Assembly (NCBI GenBank): GCA_022225965.2 | Contig: JAKJXP020000008.1 | Span: forward strand, 434,001 to 498,000 | Source of the DNA: Diatrype stigma | Taxonomy: Eukaryota > Ascomycota > Sordariomycetes > Xylariales > Diatrypaceae | DNA length: 64,000 bases | Direction: 5' to 3' | Part shown: positions 11,901 through 20,310 of the stretch, in pieces | How positions within the stretch are numbered: the stretch's first letter is position 1 | How the letters are laid out: the number at the start of each line of letters is the position of its first letter | Program-made: the position numbers and the translations under genes | The notes under the pieces: model-generated | What the model was told of the DNA's origin: nothing | What the model saw: only the letters and a program-made list of their open reading frames with translations | The model's database searches: none

Positions 11901-12820
11901 ATAACTTCGAAAAAACTATAACAACCCGATTCCAATTGGATTTGCCTTAAAAATAATAAACGACGATATTAATTAGCAATTAAATCTTTAATATACCTAA
12001 TAATAAGCATTAAATCCGATATTGCATACGTCGTTTTTTATATTAGCCGATATTCCTTTAATTCCTTTCCCGAATACGAACAGGCAATTAAGAAAATATT
12101 CTAATACTTATAAATAATTAAGAACTTATGCTTAAAATATAAAGGAAAGTTATCGCCGCTTGCAAAATATAGCGATACTAATTAAAAGAAAAACCCGGAT
12201 ATTCGGAAATCGACCTTCGATTATGTCTTTAATATAAATAACGGAATTATTAGCTAATTGTTTAAAAAATAACTTACGATTTTATTGTTTTTATATAAAA
12301 CGAAATATAAAGGCCAAATATAAGCTATTAAAAAGGCGATTTGGCTTTAACGTTTATTCGAGGAATTTATTACCGATTTTAATAATAATTAAAGCAATGC
12401 AATAATCCGAATCGAATTAAGCGTTATTGTAATTTATTGCGATAATTAAAAAGCAATCGCATTAACCAAAAACCTAAGCGATTATAGCCGGACCAAGCAT
12501 ATTAATATCTAGCAGCATTTTGTTAAAAAAAAGATAGCCGAGGGAATAATATAGCTATAATACGTTCGGACCGAAAACATAATGGCAAACGGATTAATTA
12601 AACCGCTCGTCCGAAATCCGTTTATAAGGTTTCGCAATACGCTAGGCCTTAAGCGAATATTCGGCGACCGGACCTAAATAAGCCGGAACGGAATAAATCG
12701 AATCGGAATTAATAACCGTAATACTATAACTTAGCCGGAAAAAACGAAAACCAAGCCAATTAACCTAGCCCGTAACTAAGAAGCCGCTACGAACCAATAA
12801 GAACTGATTAAAATAGCAGA

Positions 12821-12925
12821 AGTTACGTAACTTTATAAACGTTACGATAATTCCAAGCTAATTAAAGTAACGGAAATTACGTAATTTCGTAAACGTCATA
12901 ATAACTCCAGACTGCTAAAAGCAGC
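12821..12925. repeat. Short tandem duplication, about 54-bp unit, 2 copies
   Basis: AGTTACGTAACTTTATAAACG at 12,821 recurs as AATTACGTAATTTCGTAAACG from about 12,875. The sequence after it is also similar in both copies (ATAATTCCA and ATAACTCCA). The differences are mostly transitions. It lies at the edge of the mutated block, after the Copia RNase H, and could be part of an LTR. Confidence 0.6.
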
Positions 12926-13199
12926 AAAAGCTTATCAAGTACGGAAAAGTAATATATAATAAACTTATAAACTACGGGAGTCACTATATACGGCTAAGGA
13001 CGAGGCTAAGCATTATTACGACTTACAGCCTTAAACGGGAGTATTAAACTAAAGGTCAAAGCTGAAGTAATGCGAAATACAATACAATGCCCTTATACCA
13101 GTTATATATATAAACAGACGATTCCTCCTTCTAGTATAGCTATAAATACTTAGTCAATTAAGCTCATTATCCTGACTTTCAGCAAATTCAACTGTAACT

Positions 13200-15004
13200 A
13201 TATGTACGGAAGGGAAAACACTCTGTGAATTAATCAGGCAGGTAATGGAAAATTTCGGATGAGGTATGCTACTATTAAGTATGCCATCGGCCGTAAGGCC
13301 TCAGCAAATGAAATTGGCTATACAGTTATATTATCCTCGATGGCGTTATAGCATATACATCTGTATCTCGCTCTGACTACGTACTTCTTGCAGGTGGAGG
13401 GGCGGACGTATCCGAAAGAGTGCCGGTACTTCTTTGTAGCCTTGTCCAAGTCCATGTTTAGTCTACAGGTTCGCGTCACAATATGCTATCAGATTTTGTC
13501 CAGATTTTGTCACCGGCCGTTGTATTCAGGTATTGGTAGCATTACTCGGTATCAGGTACGTGGCAAAACCGGGAATGAAACGCTGATCGGGAAATATGCA
13601 AGCTATCACACCATAACTCCTTCGTTCTGCATATTACAGGGGTTTTGATAGGCCATCATCGGCCTTCCAAGGCAGCAAAGACTTGCCCTCACAAGGCAAC
13701 AAGGCATACCAGTGCAATGCAACCCATTCAGTTGTGCGCCCATCATATTCGAAAGCAGGATCATGCACGTAAGCATTAAGCACCTCATAGATAGCTCTGT
13801 TTCGGTAGGCCTTCATGTTCGCAGTCATGTATATTGTACTCATCTCGGCTATCTCTTGAGATAATAGTCTCGCTATATTACATACTCCCTAGAATACTGT
13901 TAACATATGCGCGAGTGTACCACCTCCGTTTCCAATAATAATCTACCAATGTAGAGTAATATCAGGTTGTACAGATGCGTCTTGGCAGTTGTCTAGCTTG
14001 ACACCAGACTTTGTCCAGATCTTGTCCGGATTCTGTCCGGGCTCTGCTCAGATTTTGCCCAGATTTTGTCCAGATTCTATTCAGATCTTGACCTGACTTT
14101 CAATAGTCTTTGGCCACATAGCAACCAGATACTATCATGCTATGCCACGGGTTTTCAATTATCGCTTTACTAGGTGAATATATGATCGAAGGATTTTGTA
14201 TATATAGTGTAGTGGTGTTGGCGATGGAAACTGTACGAAGGCATCATGATCTAGCAAAGTCATCGGCCTACTCTTAGATCAAAACAACGGCTAGATACAT
14301 AGCCCATTAGAATTGAAATCACCATTCCCATATATATACTCATTCAATAATGTCCGGGTCGAGAGCCCCCACGTTCAACACCTCTGGTGCAGCCAGCGAT
14401 AAGTGGGTGCTTTTTACTATGAATGTTTGATACACAGCTTGGGATTCTGACAACCAGAACAGGCAAAAGGACCAAAGACAGTCGTATACGATGGACGAGT
14501 ATCTCCGTTCCGATGGCCCTCCCTCCGAGCGTTTCTTCGGGTCCGGCAACAAGGGAAAGAATTCGCGGGAGAAGGAAAAGAACTACAAGGATAAAGCTAA
14601 GGGACACATTGAGCAGTTCGACCGTGCTTTTGGCAGAAGCAGTGGTGGGGGAAGCAGATAAGAACCGGACAGGGTAAACATAGCAAGGCATCTGCTCGGA
14701 TGTTTACGTAGTCTTACTCTCAATGGTTTCTCAGGGGCTAGTTGACCATCATTTGCATTTCCATTGTTGAATTAAACTTGTCAACTCCTGGGGGGGGGGG
14801 GGGGTCTTATAGTAGGTAGCAATGTTCTACTGTTGATTGTGCTTTGCGATTAATGGAGATAGGTGCTCGGGGGCAAGGCATCATATAGGGGCAGATAGGC
14901 AGATAGGTCAGTGCTGCACTAGACTATGGCCTAAGCCGTATAATCAAGTATGATTTCTCATTCCTCGAGTTACCCATTTTCCTGTATCGCTCTTAATTTG
15001 TACC
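13200..15004. other. Intergenic, normal composition, no gene supported
   Basis: This is the transition from transposon block to unique DNA. Short open frames at 13.4-13.8 and 14.3-14.7 kb overlap on opposite strands, have no recognisable domain and look like chance. The stretch contains a 12-bp minisatellite (14,005-14,092) and a 15-base G run (14,790-14,804). Confidence 0.6.
14005..14092 (+). repeat. Degenerate 12-bp minisatellite, about 7 units
   Basis: Repeated variants of (C)AGATTTTGTCC: CAGACTTTGTCC, AGATCTTGTCCG, GATTCTGTCCGG, then TTTTGCCCAGAT, TTTGTCCAGATT and so on. A related pair (AGATTTTGTCC AGATTTTGTC) occurs at about 13,490-13,512, outside the array. Confidence 0.7.
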
Positions 15005-16903
15005 TTAATTTCCCAGCTTTTCCGAAAGCCTATTAATGAACGCACATCGCTCTAGCAGCCTTTCGCTCTTGATCTCTCGTTGTCTCTGTTCGAAAAGTCC
15101 CGACTCCATCTCCCCAAACTGTGTGCTGTCAACTAACGGACTTTGCATTTGCCCAGTCTGCACGGCAAGATACACAGTGTCACCTAGGTTATTTGTCAGA
15201 TGGCTGTTACCTGTTCCTAGAGGTCCACCAAGCACTTGAATATTGATCCCCGAAAGACCGGTCGACTCCACCTGACCCTGGTCCAGATCGCCCGGCTCCG
15301 AAAAGGACTCTGGCCATGACTGGGCATCGTCGCTGTTCGGGTTACCCGTATAGGCAAAGGTGATGAATGACGCAAGTATAGTATCAGAGAGCTGTCGGTC
15401 CTGCTCCGACATCTGGTTCCTGGGAAACATGTTGTTGTAGATGTAGTCCAGATCACTGCCGTGAACGGCACCGACGTAAGGCATACCAGCGGCATGCAGG
15501 AGTGGCGTCACCATGCTTTGGTTCAGGTCATAGTGACGGACTCCAGGGAACGTTGGGTCCTGTGCTTTGGACTGCCTCGACACCTCGAAGCCGAAGTCAA
15601 TGGCAGAGCAGGTGAACAGGAGATCGCGCATGATACGTGAAACGCGGAACCAATGGACGGGCGCTACGGGATCCGAGTCGCTCTTCCGAGCCTCATACGC
15701 GCGGACTGCTGGCTCGAAGTCTGAAGCCGGGTAGAGAGCAAAGAGGTGTTCGTAGTCATCATCGCTGAGTGCGTGGGCAAAACTCTTGATGGGGGTCTTC
15801 ATGTCTTCTTCGGTTTGGAACATGGGTGCAGGCCCCGCGTTGGTGGCGCCGTCGTCCTGCGTCCAGCCAAATACTATGGGCACGCCCTTCACAAATTTTC
15901 CGGCCTTATACAAGGCTGACTGGCGGTCGGGGAGGAAGTCCCCATCGACTGAAGGAATGAATGTGAATAGCCCAGCTGGAGGGTGGTTGCTGACTGAATA
16001 TTCCATTGCTGTTTGCGTCAACTTGTCCATGGGTATCGCTCTCAAGCATTCGAGAATATCCTCATCACTCTTTTCTTGGCCACATTCCAGCTTCTCTGCA
16101 ACAGCACGGGTATGTATCTCGGTTGCGTCAGAACTCATATTCAGGGCAGTTCCGGGTGGCCCTGACATAGCCCAAGCTTGCGTGAATGGAACACCTTGCT
16201 CGCCACCATACGTCATGAGATGGACCATGGAGAATGTGCCCCCAGAGCTCAGTCCAAAGGACGTGATTCGGTCTGGATCACCACCGAACGCGGCGATATT
16301 ATCTTTGACCCACTGGAAACCAGCTCTCTGGTCTCTCATTCCAGCGTTCAACGACTTTTGGTCTTTCAGTATGGGAAGTCGTGCGAAGCCAAATATTGTA
16401 ACGCGGTAGTTGATAACCACATGGATGATAGGTTTGCCAAGAGATACGGAGTGCATGACGAGGTTGGCGGGATCAAAATGCTCGTCATATGTGGAAGCTT
16501 TTATGACGCCGCCGCCAGCAATGTGGACAACTACAGGGAGCTTATCACTCGCGGTAGTTCCAACCGGTCTTGTGATGCGAAGATTAAGGCAATCCTCGCT
16601 TTGATAAGGCGTCTCGTCGAAGAAAGGCGGTATTCCATCTTTCAGTTGAGGGCACGCCGGGCCCGGCGCTGTAGCATCAATTTCGCTCCCCTTTGGGGGT
16701 GTGTAAGGTTCTGGAGGTGCAAATCTTCGTGAACCAGAGGTGTCGTGGGCGAACTTGATATTCTGGAAGTCCTCGACCGATCGCTTGATCGTGCCTCGAT
16801 ATGTAACCTCACTATGCCCGAGTTTGACAACAGGGTCCGCAGCGACGATGATGTTTACGGCTAGGCCGAAAAACGCTGCTTGTAGCCACTTTGAGTTTCT
16901 CAT
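15005..16903 (-). CDS. Secreted type-B carboxylesterase/lipase
   Basis: This single-exon gene encodes 632 aa of the carboxylesterase type B family (alpha/beta hydrolase; includes Candida rugosa-type lipases and cholinesterases), which hydrolyses carboxylic esters. I start at the ATG at 16,903; the frame stays open upstream but has no earlier ATG. The N-terminus (MRNSKWLQAAFFGLAVNIIVAADP) is a signal peptide, so the product is probably secreted. Visible family marks are SEDCLNL (about residue 102), the oxyanion-hole GGG (131-133), the nucleophile motif GLSSG (Ser about 219; usually GESAG), an acidic DDG (about 350, where the family usually has EG), and the catalytic His in VHGSDLDY (about 482). 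The triad is therefore complete, with Asp likely replacing Glu. The natural substrate cannot be read from sequence. Confidence 0.9.
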   Translation of the reverse strand: MRNSKWLQAAFFGLAVNIIVAADPVVKLGHSEVTYRGTIKRSVEDFQNIKFAHDTSGSRRFAPPEPYTPPKGSEIDATAPGPACPQLKDGIPPFFDETPYQSEDCLNLRITRPVGTTASDKLPVVVHIAGGGVIKASTYDEHFDPANLVMHSVSLGKPIIHVVINYRVTIFGFARLPILKDQKSLNAGMRDQRAGFQWVKDNIAAFGGDPDRITSFGLSSGGTFSMVHLMTYGGEQGVPFTQAWAMSGPPGTALNMSSDATEIHTRAVAEKLECGQEKSDEDILECLRAIPMDKLTQTAMEYSVSNHPPAGLFTFIPSVDGDFLPDRQSALYKAGKFVKGVPIVFGWTQDDGATNAGPAPMFQTEEDMKTPIKSFAHALSDDDYEHLFALYPASDFEPAVRAYEARKSDSDPVAPVHWFRVSRIMRDLLFTCSAIDFGFEVSRQSKAQDPTFPGVRHYDLNQSMVTPLLHAAGMPYVGAVHGSDLDYIYNNMFPRNQMSEQDRQLSDTILASFITFAYTGNPNSDDAQSWPESFSEPGDLDQGQVESTGLSGINIQVLGGPLGTGNSHLTNNLGDTVYLAVQTGQMQSPLVDSTQFGEMESGLFEQRQREIKSERLLERCAFINRLSEKLGN

Positions 16904-17680
16904 TTGCGTTTCATTAACACCTCGAGGGTGCGATGTAGTCTTGGGTGTCAAATATATTATATGTGTCCTGTATGACTTAGGCCAAGGTTCTAACTTGGTT
17001 TTGAGCGAGGATCTGGGGGAAATCCAGGGAGGGAATTATATTTCACAATTAACAAGGTACTCCGTGGCCAGACTCACCGCTCGCTCATTGATAAGTTCAG
17101 ATCATATTCAAATAATAGGGTCTGCATACTGAGGATGCAAGGCTCTTTGGCGAGTGGGGTAGAAGGATTTCAAGGATCCTACGCAGGTACTTAGTAGGGT
17201 TATACGCGCCGGTTGCTAGCATCCCTCTAAGCACTAAGTGTCTACCTTCATGGCTAACGGGGCATAAAACGCAACATGCGTATAACCCTGCCGCCGTTCC
17301 GATGTTCCAGGGCTCCCACTCTGATCTTATATCCGAAGTGACTTATACTATTGCTAATATACCATTTCCCGGACTCTGGTAGGTCCCGTGTCTCCCTCTA
17401 TTCCTGCCCCCCTTTATCGCCCCACCTTTCTATTTCCCGACTTTTGCCAAGGCGCTCAACTGCTTAAAAAGGGGTATAGATAACAAAGACGACCACTCAC
17501 CTGCAACTACGCAAGGAACTTTTGGGGCGATGTTCACGGTAGGTATGGCCTTTCATCATCACCAAAGAAGTGATACACTGATAAATGGGGAGAACACAGT
17601 CATTTCAACTCCTCGGGATCATGGACTCGCTTTCCATCTGTGACTGAAACACTATGGTCGCCGTCTTATTCTAGACTTTA
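16904..17680. other. Intergenic; promoter side of the esterase
   Basis: No gene, RNA or element recognised. It includes the upstream region of the minus-strand esterase and the 3' flank of the next gene. Confidence 0.6.
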
Positions 17681-18345
17681 TTAATGTTTGGGGAAGCCGT
17701 CCAACACAGCCATGGCATCCTTCCCAATTATATATTTCTCTACCAAGCACTTGACAAAGTCTGCCAACCATGTCTGGCAATTTTGGATGGCAACGCGAGT
17801 CACCGGGCCCTGAGGTACGCGGCACTGTTAACGCAACAAGATCCCACGAAACTTTCCTCCATATGTACATAACCCGATGCGTGTCGATAAGCAAGATTGC
17901 TTACCTTATGCGAACCCGATCTTAAGCTCTTCTCCGGCGCGGGGATCGACAGGGCCACTTTCTCAAGCGCGCTGCGTCCCTGGACACCCCTGGTTGCTTC
18001 CGATGGTTCTTGAACGAGGCGTTCCTCGATCTCACCGATAGCCTTAAACCAAGGCCTGCGCTCATCCTCTTTTGGGTCGTAGTTCCTCAGGATCTCATGG
18101 ACGAACCCGGTTCCCGGATCGCCTTGCACCGAGATGAGGGAACCCTTGTTGTCTATCTGGTCGGGGACCCACATGGCCCAGTGGGCCGGGAAGAGCCGGC
18201 TCGGGATGAAGGAGACTAGGTATAGAGTCCGATATGCTGTATGTGAAGTCTCGTGGGGAGCGGGATCACTAGTGTGGGTACAGTGGCCGGTCTCCAGTAC
18301 TTCAATGGAGGTGTGAGCGTCTTGTTCTGCAGAAGTAGAGTCCAT
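17681..18345 (-). CDS. Fungal protein of unknown function (RLFPAHWAMWVP family), two exons
   Basis: Exon 1 is 18,345-17,905 and exon 2 is 17,809-17,681, joined across a 95-bp intron (GTAAGC...CCTCAG, phase 0), giving 189 aa. The centre (LYLVSFIPSRLFPAHWAMWV, then GDPGTGFVHEILRNYDP) and the end (CQTWLADFVKCLVEKYIIG) are recognisable as a small protein type seen repeatedly in filamentous ascomycetes, usually uncharacterised. The second exon is not evident from open frames alone; it was found because its translation completes the expected C-terminus and the phases agree. The start is the first ATG in frame (an upstream TTG was ignored). No signal peptide or membrane segment. Function unknown. 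Confidence 0.75.
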
Positions 18346-20310
18346 GTCCAATACTGGTGGACTAATAGCGAATCTAATGGCTGATAGCTAGTATAGGCAG
18401 TTTGACTTCTACAGTAATCCACGAGAAAGAAGAGCGAACTTTCTGTCATAGTTTATGTTTTGATCGGTGTGTTGACGGTGTAGTCGTAATAACTGGCGCC
18501 TAGTCTATCCCTCATTGATGCCTAAACCAAAATAGTCATATCATGCTCTTGCCTTGGGCTGCCAACTCTCTGTACTGTAGGAAGTGGCGTGACGGAAACA
18601 TAGGATACTGATACATCGTGTATGCTTACATAAAAACAACGATCTAGGAGAGATTGAACTGTTCGACAAGCCCATTGGGGCCATAAATAGAGCGATATAT
18701 ACTTGAATCACCAGCGAGGGATATCTCGCATAGAGCGTCGCCACCACTAGCTAACCTTCTAGTGAGAACCCATACTATAGCGTGGGATAATTAGTCTCAG
18801 CATCGTTGATGGCAGGGTCGAGGTAGGCAAGGTTCCACAAACCGTTAAGGGTTATCTAATACTGTGTTGACAACCTCTCGGGGAACCCGCATAATTATGC
18901 CCAATCTCCAATCTGTTCGGGTGGCGAAGCAAGTAACGAATGTCCGTCTGAGGCACAGCGATTTCATATCCCATGGGGAAACAGACATCTTGTAGACTAC
19001 ATATGAATCTATATATAGGTGCATGCATACACATACCAAGCCAGGCCATATTCCATTGGCCCTATAAGGCATGTGTTAGGGAGTCTGATTTCCCTGCTTC
19101 GGATTATACTGGTATATATTTATTGTTGTGTTTCGATATATAATTGGGGCTAATTAAGGGGATAAGGGAGCTTGGATTACATAATGTGGTAATCAGCACC
19201 TAGCGGTTTAGCGCACATTATATAGTACTCTTCCGCTTTATGTATTGGAAATCGGTTATTATCTTCCGTACTTCGTATTACAATATATCTGTTTTCGAAT
19301 CACATTATGTTTAATCTCTTACGGGCAGAATAGCAAAGTAGCAAAGAGCCTTATGAAGTTAGAAATACGTATAATATTAAAATAATTAAATCGAATGTCA
19401 TTTTCTAAACTAAACATTTGCAAAACTAATCAAAGCTACAATGATATTATCCTGGAAGACCCAGCATGGTCCACCTGCGTAATTCAATGCCTACATAAGG
19501 AACCTACGATGTTGTGAATAATATGAGTTCAAGTCCTCCCTACCTTATACTAGACATTATCTCGCCGATCAGCCAATAGGACACAGCCGTCGTGATGGTG
19601 AATACTACGACGCCCTCGGCCAAGATTCTCGAAATTTCCGGGCCAGCCTCCCGAATCTCTCGGACAGCCCAGACAATGGCAAGAGCAACTGTCAAGGCGC
19701 AGCAGAGATATAGTATTAACAAGGCTTCCATATTTTGGACGTCCTATGAATAGCTGTGATAGTTAAGTAGGAAGTAGGATGATTTTATAGTTTTGTTTTC
19801 GAGTTTAATAGTTAACTATATGTCACCGCGATTTGAATAATTGTCTCCCTAATAATTCGGCAGGTAGTGGTGTGCATGACTATTATATATATCCGTGCCA
19901 ATCTTATATTGGTAATCATTGGCATTGTTAGTAAAGGCACAATGTCTTTCTTTACTCAGATCGGATGTTTGAGTTCGCTCTTAAATTAAAGGCCTTTGTC
20001 CTGCATGCCCTTGTCGTTGAGCCTTATGTCTTATAATTTCTTAGATATCCTTAAGTGATCTTGAGCACCCGTGGATCTAGTACGCGGCTTTGTCCAGGTA
20101 ACAACTCAAGGGATTATCACTAGGTAACATGTGTATATGCAGACAAGAATGTCACTTAACCTAGTTCTTTACTGCTGTGAGTGAATATAACGGATCCAAT
20201 TTTCCGAGACCTCCATAAAAAATCAACAAGACGCTAAGCTCCCCTACTCCATCGCTAAATCCAACATAAATTTCACGGAAGGCATGATCATTTCGTAACC
20301 CAAATCCCTT
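18346..20310. other. Intergenic, AT-rich around 19.1-19.5 kb
   Basis: Apart from the doubtful small ORF at 19,540-19,731 I see nothing definite. The stretch 19,080-19,450 is AT-rich but lacks retrotransposon motifs. Confidence 0.55.
19540..19731 (-). CDS. Small hypothetical two-helix membrane protein (doubtful)
   Basis: This 63-codon ORF begins with ATG. It has two hydrophobic stretches long enough to span a membrane: residues about 4-23 (LLILYLCCALTVALAIVWAV) and about 43-58 (VVFTITTAVSYWLIGE), with a charged linker (REIREAGPEISRI) between. That amphipathic design is unusual for a random frame. The last codons coincide with AAG|GTAGGG, a possible splice donor, so it may be one exon of a longer gene. 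No family recognised. Confidence 0.35.
   Translation of the reverse strand: MEALLILYLCCALTVALAIVWAVREIREAGPEISRILAEGVVVFTITTAVSYWLIGEIMSSIR

Larger units (their letters stand above)
8028..12680 (+). mobile_element. Ty1/Copia LTR retrotransposon relic (gag to RNase H)
   Basis: Plus-strand translation gives broken Copia polyprotein in the right order. A possible start (MTDFNIGHIKLD) is at 8028. A decayed CCHC zinc knuckle (YCKKKKYIKN) lies near 9240-9290. A protease-flank segment (NRKEFI, then GGIKISVKGIGT) is at about 9510-9620, and integrase pieces (LSENALFKLK, KGKMQKGLHKGS, VYGPF) are at about 9900-10,100. RT runs from about 11,140 (NDTWILIDV, NKWVYKLKRG, VKTAFFYNKI, LYGLKQAFRIWF), with the active box at about 11,671-11,690 reading YVNNLLI instead of YVDDLLI. 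RNase H (SDIAYVVFYISRY; ALTKNLSDYSRTKHI; ANGLIKPL) ends near 12,610. Stops interrupt every domain, so it is dead. The gag is also split by the element at 8441-8912. LTRs were not identified. Confidence 0.9.
1..13200. repeat. AT-rich, RIP-mutated retrotransposon block
   Basis: This block is AT-rich and TpA-rich with visibly few CpA/TpG steps, while CpG remains common. It has no long open frame on either strand, yet translation gives clear LTR-retrotransposon protein fragments full of stops. That pattern fits repeat-induced point mutation, which turns CpA into TpA, rather than methyl-CpG decay, which would remove CpG. The right edge is gradual: composition becomes normal between about 12.9 and 13.3 kb. 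No host gene is supported inside. The stretches 1-1580, 2000-2800 and 5100-8000 are probably further element sequence (gag, LTRs, other elements), but I cannot assign them. Dinucleotide contrast was judged by eye, not counted. Confidence 0.85.

Noticed and set aside
1..13200. Mitochondrial DNA inserted in the nucleus, or a centromere core
   Set aside because: Retrotransposon protein motifs on both strands and retained CpG explain the AT-richness; no mitochondrial gene was recognised. A pericentromeric location cannot be excluded but nothing shows it.
13388..13843. A gene at the right edge of the transposon block
   Set aside because: Open frames of 60-86 codons on both strands overlap and have no recognisable product.
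16904..16951. 16-residue N-terminal extension of the esterase
   Set aside because: It would start at TTG; the next codon choice, ATG at 16,903, begins directly with a signal peptide.
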